DNA of 64,000 bases from Verticillium longisporum (taxonomy: Eukaryota > Ascomycota > Sordariomycetes > Glomerellales > Plectosphaerellaceae). The notes under the pieces were generated by a model that saw only the letters and a list, made by a program, of their open reading frames with translations, was not told the DNA's origin and did not search any database. Every line of letters begins with the position of its first letter. The first letter of the stretch is position 1. The DNA lies in contig JAETXT010000010.1 of NCBI GenBank assembly GCA_019188255.1, positions 2,728,001 to 2,792,000 of the forward strand. The letters are read 5' to 3'. Shown piece after piece: positions 23,910 through 35,486 of this stretch. Both the position numbers and the translations under genes were made by a program.

Positions 23910-24006
23910 GAAAAGCAGTGACGTTCAGACAGAGGTCGTACCTGTATGCCAAGTCAGTCGATGTCGCTTCTCGAGCGGCCATGAAAGATGATGAAGGAGG
24001 GTAGGG

Positions 24007-24080
24007 TCAGAAAAGAGATAGAACGGTGGTTGTTATAATCATGAAATCATAAACAGCCTCTGAAGCTAGATTTCCATCAT
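24007..24080 (-). ncRNA. box C/D snoRNA-like, copy 3
   Basis: Box C reads ATGATGG, one change from the consensus, and box D is CTGA. The TTCAGAGGCTGTTTATGAT block and the CCGTTCTATCTC element are kept. It is the most diverged copy and may be weaker or inactive. Confidence 0.6.
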
Positions 24081-24190
24081 GTCATGATGCGGGGAAGAAC
24101 AGTCGGCTGGATGGAGCAATACCTGCGTCTCCAGTTAGTAACAAACTTTCGAACGAATCCTCAAAGACAAATGGTAAGATGTGGGATGGT

Positions 24191-24265
24191 TCAGAAAATG
24201 ATAGAACGGTGATTGTTATAATCATAGAGATCATAAACAGCCTCTGAAGCTAAGATTTTCATCAT
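24191..24265 (-). ncRNA. box C/D snoRNA-like, copy 2
   Basis: Box C ATGATGA and box D CTGA lie 75 nt apart (outer edges). The internal blocks match the other copies; the sequence just before box D is CATTTT instead of CTCTTTT. Confidence 0.7.
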
Positions 24266-24364
24266 GAAATCGGAAAGAACTTGTCGAGCTTGTGCGTACC
24301 TTTTCTCTGGTTAGCGATGAGCTTTGATAGCAAGAAGGTCAAGGGAGAGAAGTGGGAGAAGGGA

Positions 24365-24439
24365 TCAGAAAAAAGATAGAACGGTGATTGGTATAATCAA
24401 GTAGATCATAAACAGCCTCTGAAGCTAGGATTTCATCAC
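24365..24439 (-). ncRNA. box C/D snoRNA-like, copy 1 (5'-most)
   Basis: Box C is GTGATGA, which fits the RUGAUGA consensus, and box D is CTGA. The conserved internal and guide-like blocks are present. It sits in the first intron, 40 nt downstream of the donor at 24479. Confidence 0.7.
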
Positions 24440-24495
24440 GCAAGGGTAGGGAAGTGGGTTAAAGCATCAGACAACGTACCTTTTGTTTAAAGTGT

Positions 24496-24496
<1 letters not shown>

Positions 24497-24530
<34 letters not shown>
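24497..24530. repeat. (AGC)11 microsatellite
   Basis: Eleven GCA/AGC units in what should be the first exon of the snoRNA host; on that strand it reads (GCT)n. Confidence 0.9.
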
Positions 24531-24531
<1 letters not shown>

Positions 24532-24766
24532 CGCCGATCGACAGATCAGACACGCACGTCACATGCAGCGAAGCCCTCCAAAGAGAGAGCATCGGGCTGG
24601 AAAATAATACAGCTCTCCGTTTGGTGTTCTAGCAGACGAACTCCCTTCCTTGGTCCGCCTGCGATGCACCCCCAGCGGCAGGCTCGTGTGGTATGTACAA
24701 CAACAAATGAGAAACGCTCGCTTGCCCGTAGGTCGTCTGTCCCTTCCCTTCCACTCGGTCACCAGT

Positions 24767-25571
24767 CTACTCGACTGTCGCCTTGACGGGGTTGATCTCG
24801 ACGCCGTACTTCGCCTGCAGGCGCTCGCGCCTCCGCTCATCGTAGCCCTCGGTCTTGAGTTCTGCATGGTGTCAGCATTGTAAAGAGTGGTGTGAGCGGC
24901 TGTGCCTGCTCCCGGAACCATGCGCCGTTCAGCCGGCAGGAAAGAACGCACCTCGCCTTTCGCCGAGCTCAGCGATCGTCTCCTCAATCGGCCTCCTCCT
25001 GTTGGCGCGCAGAGCCAGCTTTCGCTCAAACTCGTCTTCCTCGGGGCGCTCGGCCCAGCCACGCAGGCGAGCGCCGGTGAAGTCGAAAACACCCATGGTT
25101 GCCGACACCAAGGCGCCAACACCGAGGACGGTAGGCATCCTTTTCCCTAGAAGCGCGTCAATAAGGTCCTCACTCAGGCTTCGTATCTCGGTAGACGAGG
25201 TCACGCACTGGTCATGCCGAGGATGGAACCAGCAACGAAGCCGCCAATGGCCGAGTTCCAAGGGTCATTCTTGTGCCTCAGGTTGGCGCTCGCGGTCTTT
25301 GTGAACTCGTAGGCACCGCCGCCGAGAGCTAGATACGAAGAACACAGGTTAGCAACGTTTCCTCAACGATTGAGCACCCAATTGGACTTGTCGTACCGAA
25401 AATGCCGATAATGCCACCGCTGCGGGTGAAGACGGACATGGCGCCAACATTGTTCACCTGCAGGGCGTTGTGAATGGCGGCGACGAAGAAGCCGGATGTA
25501 CCGACAATTGTGAGGCCGGTGAAGCCCGCCTTGAGGGCATCTTTGGGGTGGTGGACGTCGTCGCCGGCCAT
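24767..25571 (-). CDS. NDUFA11: mitochondrial complex I subunit, NDUFA11/B14.7 type
   Basis: This is an accessory subunit of NADH:ubiquinone oxidoreductase in the inner mitochondrial membrane. Exons are 25571-25397, 25328-25209, 25146-24952 and 24861-24767; every junction is in phase and the product has 194 residues. Four hydrophobic Gly-rich segments fit the Tim17/22/23-like fold: GLTIVGTSGFFVAAIHNALQ, FTRSGGIIGIFGALGGGAYE, AIGGFVAGSILGM and VLGVGALVSATMGVFDF. They are followed by a charged matrix-type tail (RPEEDEFERKLALRANRRR) ending NPVKATVE. Size and layout fit the fungal 21-kDa subunit. The snoRNA host follows on the same strand. Confidence 0.88.
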
Positions 25572-27222
25572 GGTGGGAGGTGTGGGACTGGTGATGTTTG
25601 CCAGAGAGCTTTTGTAGTGTGGACGTCAAGATCGCAAGTTTGGATTGAAGTCAGTGGCCTCGCGATTGGCTGCGAGGGGAATGGGTGAAGGTCACGTGAA
25701 TCGGGAGCTCGGCCTGTGCCTTGACACCAATGGCATCGTGTGCAAAGGTCAGGATCACGTGAGAGAGGTCCGTGCGTTGCTGAGGACAAAAGGTCAAGGT
25801 TGTTGAAGGAACTGCTACTTAGAATAGTCTTTAGTTACGCCAACATATTCCCAACAATATCGCGAGTCAAAGATATCGAGTGATATTTGACGTCTCAAAT
25901 CTCATACAGCACCGTCCGAGTGGATTGCGTGAGTATGAGAAGCACGTGTCTGGAGTACTTCCTGCACGTATAGCCACACACACCGAACATACCGACGGTG
26001 GCCTTGACCCTAGCTCGGGTCTTACCGAGAGTAGTGCCTCTCACCTGGCACCACAAGAGGCTTAGTCAAGGCGCACTCGATCAACGAATGGTCTGTGCCG
26101 AAGCTCAGTGCGTTGCTGCAGTTGATTCGACGCCTTGTTGCCACTCCCTGTCATGACCTGCAAGGCTGCGTCAGCAGGCTTGGCGCAGTGATGTCTGCTG
26201 TGCCAGCTCGGTGGGCCAAGCTCTTGGGCCATCTCGCCTCGCCTCCCAAGTCTTCCCCCACCATCACTTGCGTTGATATCTCCCTCGCTGGGCCATCTAG
26301 GAGGACACTGGCTGCTGTACATCCACGGCATGATTTGCCGTCTCGTTTTTACTGTTCTGCTGTCCTTTGACTTCCCTTACTTCTTTGACCGCGAGAGTAC
26401 ACGCCCAGGTTATGACTGATGACCCCCGTTCTATTGTACATACACCCACCCGCACAGTCTTGCAGTTCCTCTTTCTTGGAGCTTTGTTTGAGACCTGCGT
26501 TAACATTGTTGCTGCAGAAGTTGACAGTCCGTTACGTTCACGTATACTTGCACTCGCTGCTCTTCGAAAACGAACCCCGAAGTCACTACCATCCCGTTCT
26601 GTGCCCTCTGCGAGTCTACCATACCTCCTCGGCGTTTGCGGGTGTGATCATCCAGTCTCTGATACTCGGCGCGTAAGAGAACCAGGTGTCAACCTTGCGG
26701 CCTCACGCGCTACATCACGCCACCCTTCACATTCGCAATAACAACCAGTCGAGCTGCCTTTCGGCTTCTGCGAAATTAGGGCCGTGAAAGGTTTACTCAT
26801 TCGCCGGCTTCGTGAGGGTTCCTGTGCAGGCTGTTCCGGCTTCTCAATATCGGAGCCTGTTTACTGCGTCGTTTTGCACTCTGGCCATCGCCGCGGCGAC
26901 GACTACCTCAGGGCGAGTCACCTGTTTCCCTCTCCCAAGGTAGGGGAGTTGCCCTACACCTTGCTCCACGACTCCACGATAAAAAAACAGGTCAAAAATA
27001 ACGTGGTCCTTCTTCGGGACACTCCTCTGTGCTTTTGTCCGCTTCCACCCCCTTCCAAGGGCTTCAACCACCAGATTGAGAAGGTCAAGACATTTGCGAC
27101 ACGAACACCAGGGTACACGGCCCATCCGAGAGACTCTAGGGCTCAGAGGTAACCACGGCCTGGTTCTGTCCTGGCATCTCCCCCCCCTGCAGAACAAGCT
27201 GATACAGTTGCAGATCGTCGAA
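25572..27222. promoter_or_regulatory. bidirectional intergenic region (NDUFA11 / ubp2)
   Basis: About 1.65 kb lie between divergent genes. I see no convincing gene. A CCCCCCTGCAG acceptor at 27182-27192, close to the ubp2 start, suggests a spliced 5' leader for ubp2. Confidence 0.45.
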
Positions 27223-30200
27223 ATGTCGATGCAGCCTTCCTCTGAGGGTGGCCGAACAGCCCCTCGATGGATCTACGATCTCCTTTTCGGCCTCATACAC
27301 GAAGTCGAGAATTCTGTGAAATTTTCCGTGGATGAACGTTTTGCTTATCTGCAACCTGACCTGTTCTCTCATTCGCACGACTTCAAGGTCTTCCCAGAGC
27401 AGAGCAACATCGAGGGTGCGAATCCGACTATCTTGTCGCTTCTGTGCCGGGGCTGCGATCACCACATTGTTGTCAAGGTCGTCTATGATGAGTCCCGCGC
27501 TCAAGGCCTTTGCAATGCTGGAGTTGCCCACTACACTGGTAGCCTCGATTGTCCGCCCGAGGCCGAGGACCTGGCGCACCATCTCGTTCACGAGAGCACT
27601 TGGTCATCCAAGGAATGCGAGCAGCTGGCTGACCCTCATCGGTCTCCCCTGGTCGGCCGGTCACAGTATAAATGTTCGGGCGCCTCCTGCTCCCTACAAG
27701 TGACCGTGGAAGCGTATCTCCCTCGCCTCAACCTTGAGTGGCTCAAGACACTTCAAGACATGGATGGTGCCCGCAAACGCCTGGAAGAAGCCCGGCAGAC
27801 GCAGCCCGAACGCTTTGCCGACTTTAAGGATGATTGGCTCTCGTCCGGTCTTCACTTGCTCAACACGTATCTGAAAAATCGACTGAGCGATCCCCAGAGT
27901 CGAAAGATTTCAAAGCGTAACAAGCGATTTCAAGTTTCCTTCGGCGAAGAACTTTGGCCCCTCTTTAACGCACTGGGTTTCGTGGAGCAGACGCTTGACA
28001 ACGACGGTGCTGACGAGGACTATTTCGTCCCTGAGCCTCTCGAACCGCCCAACCCGCCCACGCAGATTGGAACGCTACGCTCGTTCGTCGAAGACATGCG
28101 CTTCGAAGTTGAGAACCGCATCATCGCCCTCGGCCAGCAAGGCCCTGCATCGCCACATCATGACTCAGCTATGGACCGACTAGAGAAAGCGCTCCATTGC
28201 TTCAACTGGCCGCAGAACAAGTCTTTCCATGTCCAGAGCATTAACCCACGCGATGCTGAATTCTCGCTCTTGGGAGTCCTTCCCAACTTTGACAAGAGCC
28301 TGACGCTCTTTGCGTACTACCGCCAGTGCCTGATATGGCCTACCAACCGCAAGCTCCTCACTGATGCACTCGCTAATAATGCGAAACGCCTGGGAGATGA
28401 CGAACTGATGCTTCAGGCGACTGTGGAGGAATCAAAGATCGACCACCCTGGTGCAGCCGTGATTGCAAACGGGGACAACGATGACACAGCCATGGTATGG
28501 CAGGCCGCTTCTTTTTTCGGCCTTGACAACATCCAAGCAGTTGGCGACCATGTCATTGTGAGCAAATTTAAGGAGAAGGTCCAGAGAGATCCAGAACAAG
28601 AAGGTCTCGCCAAAGAGTTCCTTTTGGTTTTGGGTCGTTCGAGGAAGAGTGACCGCTTGATTGAGGCTGCGCAAGGCCCAATGTCTCTCAACACCGCTTT
28701 TGTGTGGCTCGAAGCGAATGAACAGTATGACGACGAGTTCATCGAGACCATGGTTAGCACCAAGGTGAGTTCATGCCATATCCTGCAATTTTGGCAACAG
28801 ACAGGGCTAACCTAAAATGCAGATCAAGAGCCACCCTGGAAACCAGTACATCAAGGATGAATGCCTTGAAGCTCTCGATACAATCTCGCGGAACAGAAAG
28901 AGCGACCGTCTCGCGGCATTTGCCCAGGAACTCATGCTATCGCAAGACAACCAACTTACAGCTGCCCAAGCGCTTGTTGTGCGCTATGATCTACCCGTCG
29001 GCCTCAAGAACATTGGCAACACTTGTTACTTGAACAGCATCCTGCAATATCTCTACACTGTCAAACCGGTGAGAGATCTAGTCCTCAACTTTGACGACCA
29101 CAAGTTGGACCTCAGCGATGAGAGCATCGCCGCACGTCGGATTGGTAGCAACCGCATGCCGCTGACCCGTCCTGATGCTGTTGTATCCTTCGCATGTGCG
29201 TGCTTTCCCATGACCCCTGTTCATTATGACCAAGACTGACACGTCCTAGGCGCCGAGGAACTGTCTAAGCTGTTCAACAGCCTGTACACAAGCGACCAAG
29301 TCGCTGTCAAACCTGCACAGCGCCTGGCCAACGCTGCCCTCTTCCTAGTTCAAGAGATTGCGGAGGGTGCTTCGAAGGACCAGGGCTCCAGCCAGTCGAA
29401 GATTCTACCCGATGTCATGGGCGTCCAATTTCCAGCGCCACCCCCCCTCCCTGCCCGACCTCCCCCGAATGCGCCTCAGACACAGACTGAGCACGTCGAA
29501 CATGTCGAACATGCCGAACATGCCGAACATGCCGAAACTGCCTACGGCGCTCACAACGGACAGGATATCGACATGGTCAACGTATCTGTGGACGCGGTCT
29601 CTGATGCTGCTAGCACCGGCAGCAGCAAGACCCTGATCGGCGATGCTATGGATATTGACCTCAAGTCGGACAAGGTGGGCGGTCCCATGGAAGGAGATGT
29701 TCTACCTTCCATTGAGGGCGAAGCTGGACGCCTGCAGAGCAACCAAGACACTGCTGTCACTGTGGCTGACAATGACGATCCCATGAACGACGCACGGGTT
29801 CTTGCTGCTCTTGAGACGCAGAAGCGCTCATCTGGTACTGAACAACAGGATGTCGGAGAAGTCTTGGGTCGCTTGCTGGATAGAATCCAGGGCGCCATCA
29901 AGCACACCCGTGTTACGGAAGATGGCATGCAGCTCGACCTGATCATGGATATCTTTTACATCTCGATCAAAACTCGCAACCAGAAAGACGGGCAAGAGCC
30001 TCAAGTCCAAGTAACGTTCGACCGTTACGTTAGCGCCTTTCCTTCTCAAAGCGGGCCGTGTGACATCAACGATGCTCTCAGTCGGAACTTCGATCTCGAG
30101 TACGTTGAAGACAGCGGCTACACTCGATACAGTGGCATTGATTGCTCGGTCAAGCCGCCCGCGATCTTGCAAGTGATGATTCAGCGCACCAGCAGTAACG

Positions 30201-31099
30201 GCACGAAGAACGGTAATCCAGTGATTGTTAGCGAGGATCTCTATCTCGACCGTTTCGTTGACGCCGTGCCTGGGTCGCGACTCTACGAGTACCGGAGCGC
30301 CAGCTGGACTCTCCAGAAGCGGATTCTCAAGCTTGGTGAGTTACCCGCTGCGCCCAAGGTTGACAACAGCGACCTCCTCGGCCATTTCATCCAACGTGGA
30401 CTCGACACGCCCCCGACGGAGACTCTTTCCGACGCGCCCGAGGGCTCCCCCCTGGTCTTGTCAAACCAGCCTTCTCCTGCGTTCAGCTTCCCATGCAAAC
30501 CTTTTGAGTACAAGCCCAATGCGGCCGAGAAGGCACCCGAGGACGATGCTCTCGAAGTCCGTTCACCCCTCTCGACGCAAGAGCAACCCTACGAGCCTCC
30601 TAGCAGACAGCAGATCGAAGTTATGGCTGCGGATAAGGCCAAGGCCCACCTAGACCGTCTGGGAGATATTTTCAAAGACCTGCGGGAACATCAATATCTC
30701 CTCCATGCAGTCATCTGTCACAGCGGCCAGCTCAACGCCGGACACTACTGGGTGTACATTCGTGACTTTGAAGCGGGCATCTGGAGGAAGTACAACGACG
30801 AGACTGTCACCGAGTACGCGAGCACCGAAGATGTGCTGAAGCTCCTGAACGGCGGCGGTGACCCCTATTATCTCTGCTACGTCCGCGCTGACGAGGTCAG
30901 CAGTCTCGTTGATGTCCCTCGGCGCCAGCCTGTGGAGGGTCACCGCACCAACGGCGACGGCGACATCTCGGGAGGCGAATTCTCGGCCATGATGGCCGAG
31001 CAGTCGAGCGGCCTACACAGCTTCCCGCCGGCCGTTCATCAGAACTCGCCCGTCGATGAACAACCTCCGCCCTATCAGGCAAAGGGTGGTCCAGCCTAG
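27223..31099 (+). CDS. ubp2: ubiquitin C-terminal hydrolase, Ubp2 type
   Basis: This cysteine protease removes ubiquitin, with Lys63 chains preferred in yeast Ubp2. Exons are 27223-28764, 28823-29195 and 29250-31099, giving 1254 residues, close to yeast Ubp2. The first ~500 residues form the long N-terminal region with paired CxxC-type sites (CRGCDHH; CSGASC). The Cys box is [19 protein letters not shown] (catalytic Cys about 581), and the His box is [14 protein letters not shown] (His about 803). Between the boxes lies a low-complexity insert with a tandem HVEH/AEH repeat. The Met at 27223 is the first one followed by family-like sequence. The frame stops at TAG 31097-31099 but stays open beyond it (next entry). 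Confidence 0.92.
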
Positions 31100-31678
31100 A
31101 TTGCTGGCTCCTTCCCCTTTGATCACATGACGTACCTCGACGGAATGGCTTTCGACGAAAGTGATGCCGATGGCATTGAGGATGACGGCCTCGTCGCCGA
31201 CGCCAGGGCGGGTGGACTAGACGCGGACGAGGTAACAAGCTCTTATGGTGGTGTGCCCATGTATGATGCTGAACGCCCCGGAGCAGAACCCGGTCGAGTC
31301 GTGAAGCACGCGCTGCTCAGCCCGCCCTCGCCCTCGAAGCTTGCAAAGAGGGCCCGACAGGTTCAGTCGCACGGCACGACCGAGCACCGATTTCGATGCA
31401 CCGCCGTCGATCATCGCACCTTTCTCTCGTGGGTGTATCGCATCAGCCAGGGCTTACTCTTTGATAGGATTGATGATGTGGAGTACAACCTCCTGCTCCT
31501 CAAAGCTTTGAGCCTTCGCCGCGGGCCCGGCCTCATCGGCAGCGGTGCCCTGTTCAGACACCACTGGCAACTACTCTTCCGAACTGGCCCTGACATGGCC
31601 TACTGGGTCGCGTACACTGTTATGCAGGCCGCCGATCAGACGCTCTCGCGTCAGCTGTACCAACCATTCCAGAAATGA
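31100..31678 (+). other. in-frame open extension after the ubp2 stop
   Basis: After the ubp2 TAG the same frame remains open for 192 codons, to a TGA at 31676-31678. The first part (MTYLDGMAFDESDADGIEDD) is acidic and compositionally like a Ubp2 tail; the later part is not recognisable. It could be a short separate ORF from Met 31127, a true C-terminal extension behind a nonsense change, or chance in a GC-rich 3' UTR. Confidence 0.3.
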
Positions 31679-34600
31679 GAGCATGCGGGGGATGTTGGCG
31701 ATGATGTAATTATTTGTTTCTGCGTTCTGAATCTTGCTTATGGGGGTCATCTTGATTGCGCGCACCGAAAGAAAGCCTTCGATTCAGGAGGGGTCCTCCG
31801 TCCATGTGACGACCAGAGCACGACAAACCCGGCTTCTATACATTGTGTGTGCATCGTTCGACGATACCCGCGGATGGGTTTCGATCCGCATTGAGTTTCT
31901 TGATTTTTCTTTTCCGGCAACACTGCGCGAAGGATGGTTCATCGGATGTCGCATCGATTATTTGCTGCACATGGGGAACGAGCTGCAGAAAGGAAGGACG
32001 GGATGGCACTCTTGCTCGTAGTGAGTTCTTCTCTTTTCGCAAAGACAGGCATGGCATGGTAGTGTAAGAAGACCTCAAAATTACATCAACTCGCAAGGCA
32101 GCGTGCCAGGTGACGTGAACATGTATGTATTGATTGATCGCTTCGTCAGTCCCTCATAATTCCTGTCGGTCCGTCATGATTCCTGTTATACGAGAAATGT
32201 TCGTTCTCTGCTTGTTTTGTGCTCGTCACTCGTCGCCTCGCCTGCTTCCGCTCCCAAAATATCAGATCGCGCCGCCCCAATATCACGCTTCAGGATAAAA
32301 CTCCCCATACATGTCATGTCGTGCATGCATCCATTTTCGATGATTCATTTTTAAGGCCTTGAGGCAAAGAGGCTAGTAGTCCCTCGAGACGTCGCTCTCG
32401 CCATCGTCTCCGCCGTGGATAGGGATCGGGGCCGGAGGCTGCGGCGTAGATGGCTTGTGGATGGGGTACGCGGGCGAGAAGGCCATGTCGGGCGGAGTTG
32501 TTTTCGCCTCTGAGAGTCCGCCGGGTGTGTTTTCCAAGCTATCTTCCCGCTTGTGGTACTGGCTTATTATGTGTTTACTCGAGATGGAGATGGCGGGATG
32601 AAGGGTTTCGTTGTCGCGTCTAGGCTGTGGGCAGATTTCGACGACGTGGTTTCTCCGGGGTCAAAGATGATGAGGTTCCCTCCGATGGCCAAGCGCGGAT
32701 TCGCTTTTTCGGGGTCAGTGCTCAATTATATACGAAGAAAAGAAGAAGAAGAAGAAGAAGGGCCCTTTCGGGCATGAGGGGTAGAAAGGTTGTGAGAAGA
32801 TCCCGGTGATCAGCGCGTGACGTATACCCACCCCTCCTGCTCGCGAGGCTTCGGGGATTGGTTCGTGATGGGGGGAGCATTCGGAGGGGAGGGGGCCTTT
32901 CAGATATGATGAGCAGGTTGGACCATGTGATTTGCTGTCTCGGGGCACCAGAGTTCAGTTCTCGGTGGACGATGCTACGTCGGGGGTGATATGGTAATTT
33001 GGGGGGTCACTAGGAGCAGCTGTTTTGTGCAGGAGGCTGCTGTTGGCCGGGGCAGTTGGGCTGTAGTGGAGGGGGTCCTCTAGCCTTGACGGTCTTCACG
33101 GCCTTGTGAGATGGAGCGCTCATGTGCTCGGTTCCGTGGTCGACCGGTGAGTCTACATGGGGAGGAAGAGGGGTGGGTGAATGCGGGAAGGGAGATTGAC
33201 GACATGCTTGGGCAGAACGCTTGAGCCTTTGAGGTCGAGGCTGGTGTGGTCTGCCTCGTCTGATGTCCAGTGCTTGGTGGCCCCCTCAACTGTTCGGGCT
33301 CAAAGCTTAATACGGCGCGTCGTCCAAAAGTCAAGTGTGCCGACTGGACCATGCCAGAGTCATGTCTCAATGAGTCGGCGTGGCTCGCCCTCTCGACTCG
33401 CTCGAGCAAGAGCACGCATAGACTCGGGGGAGCACCCACGACTCAAGCAAGCGCCGAACCAACGACCCGACCAGGACTGACTTGGAGGGACGCAGAGGAG
33501 GGGCCAGCAGCTAACAACGCAGGAAGGAAGATAGAGAAGCTGGGCCCAGGCCATTCGGCTGGCGAAGTCATCGCAGGTCGTGCGTGGCCAGCGAGCTCTG
33601 TTTGATAGGCTCGTCGTCGACGATAGCTGTCTGACTCTGGCGTGTCGCAGTGGCCTGCAGAGCTCGGCGCTTGGCTTGTGAGCTGAATGCGGGGAGCTTG
33701 GAGCTTGGAGCTTGGGCATGACCTCAACTTGGCTTCCACATCAGTGTGCCATAAAGGCGTCAGTCAGCCAGAGCAGAAGGAGGGAGGGAGGGGCACGTCA
33801 GCATTAATAGTCATCTTCACGCATCACAGGCCACATCACAGGCCAGGGGGGCGGAGGCATGTGAAAGGCCGTCTCCGAGAGACCGAAGAGTTCGAATTCC
33901 GGTGAACTTCAACGGGAAGCTCCACCAAGCATCGGCATCGTATCCGAGGCGAGTACATCATGGAGATCTGTCAAGCCAAGTCGTCATGGTAGAGCACGAG
34001 ATGCATGCCAGGCCCAGCCTGGGGCCCAGACAGAAGAAGAAAGGTGAGACATTCATCGTAGGCTTGCAACTCTGCCCCGCATCCCATCGCATGCATTCAT
34101 TCATTCCACATGACCCAAGACTTTGAGAGGGTTGTCGCTTCAAGGAAGACAAGTGCCCTTATGGGTCTACATCGTCGTCCTTCGGGATAGTAAAGCAAAA
34201 TACGAGACGAGCAAACCCCCTCATCAATTTGCTGCGCTCTCTGCAAACAATCGAGGTCCGCGTTGTCCGATAGGCGCACCCGGAAACGGATGTTCGGGCT
34301 TGTAGTGTCGCTAGTGACGGCCGAAAGAGTTTGGGCCGACTCGACAACCCTCTCCATCGATGACGACAAGAACAGCAGCGGCAGAATCAGAGGCAGAAGA
34401 ATGGGAACGTCAGGAGCGAAAGCGAACACAACAGCAATAGAAATGCGCGAGAAAGTCTGTCTACCAAAAAGATTGGCGTGTGTCGCGAGAAAGAGAGGCA
34501 TTTGTGCAGGGCAAAAGGGGTGGGAAGCTCAAAGTGTCAGACCACTTTTTTTTTTATCGACAGTCAAGATATCAGATCATGAGCTGATCCCTCAAGCCTC

Positions 34601-35331
34601 CACCCATCACGTCTCCTGTTGACGACGACACACTTCCCGTCCTGCACGACCTGCGCGTCCTGCATCTCATGCAACCAGGCCCTCCCTCCCTCGCTCCCCC
34701 CATCAGCTCACTCCGGCCGATTGTCTGTGGAAGGCGGCGCTCTCAGACTAGGCAGGGCTGCTTTGGTCTCGGCCGGATCCCTGTCGGCAGCCCGTTTGAC
34801 AGCTTGAAGCTCCCCCTCCTTCTTGCGCCCAAGAGCTTCTTCCCATAATAGATCAGCACCATGGAGCTTGCGGCCGGCCGCTCTGCTCGACAGTGACGGC
34901 GCGCCCCCTCTTCCGCGTAGACATGATCCAACAATGGCTGGCCTTGATGGCGTCGATTGGTTCGGATCTTCCGCCAGCGCAGGCCATCGGGCCGCTGCCC
35001 CTCTCCCTGGTCCCCTTGGCTATTTTTTTGCCAAGTAGGGTCCGTCGTGTTCCTGGGTCCTTTCCGGTCGTCACCGCGAGCAGTCTGCTCACACGCATGG
35101 CGATATCTCGTAGTAGGGCCTTGGTCAATCACGTTAACTGCTTGTGGTGCGGCCCAGGAATCGCCTCCACCACATGGCCTTCGAGCTATCCAGGATCATC
35201 ATCGTCATGGAATGGATCCTGGCCGTGGGCTCTGTAGCCAACCAACCACTCCTCAAGGCCCGGCCACCAGATACCGCCGTTCTCGCTTCGTGCCTGATCG
35301 TCGAACCTTGGGGACGGGTCTTTTGTGCTCG
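31679..35331. other. gene-poor 3.6 kb between ubp2 and phosphoketolase
   Basis: Apart from the coding-like fragment at 32373-32716 I see no supported gene. The open frames are short and overlap on both strands without domain signals. A GAA/AGA run (about 32734-32760) is present. The right end is the phosphoketolase promoter. Confidence 0.45.
32373..32716 (-). pseudogene. coding-like C-terminal fragment, broken
   Basis: On the minus strand a frame reads NPRLAIGGNLIIFDPGETTS and continues to PFIPPSPSR. It is then cut by two stops within about 20 nt and resumes in frame as KREDSLENTPGGLSEAKTTP. It ends HGGDDGESDVSRDY and TAG. The gap (GTAAAC to CCAG) is only 20-29 nt, too short for a normal fungal intron. 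Composition and the charged tail look like a real protein end, such as the cytosolic tail of a membrane protein, but I cannot name a family and find no matching start upstream. Confidence 0.35.
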
Positions 35332-35339
35332 TATATAAA
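35332..35339 (+). promoter_or_regulatory. phk: TATA box upstream of phosphoketolase
   Basis: TATATAAA lies 148 bp before the start codon, followed by a pyrimidine-rich leader. TATA boxes in fungi are enriched in regulated, highly expressed genes. Confidence 0.6.
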
Positions 35340-35486
35340 GGGGCCCCTCCTCCAACGTTGGCCTCCCCAAGTGTTTCACCCTCCTTTCCTCCATCGTCCA
35401 TCACCACTTGGTGTACACGTACACACCTCTTCCCCCCCTTTCCCTTATCTGAATAACCACAACCCAATCCATCCCCGAGGTCAGCC

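Larger units (their letters stand above)
23532..24545 (-). ncRNA. putative spliced snoRNA host transcript
   Basis: On the minus strand, four consecutive donors (GTACGTTG at 24479, GTACGCAC at 24299, GTATTGCT at 24122, GTACGACC at 23941) are each followed by a C/D-box RNA, a branch-like CTAAC, CTGAC or CTAAT motif and an AG acceptor 10-11 nt later. The last acceptor is ATATAG, ending at 23766. Units are 180, 177, 181 and 175 bp long. The first exon probably contains the (GCT)n run and ends AAACAAAAG at 24480. The exonic remainder encodes no recognisable protein, so it is probably a non-coding host. Ends are approximate. It could instead be the spliced 3' UTR of the complex I gene lying upstream on the same strand. 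Confidence 0.65.

Noticed and set aside
23834..24439. Repeat array considered as CRISPR or simple minisatellite
   Set aside because: Eukaryotic context, ~180-bp units, splice signals in each unit and conserved C/D boxes fit duplicated snoRNA introns instead.
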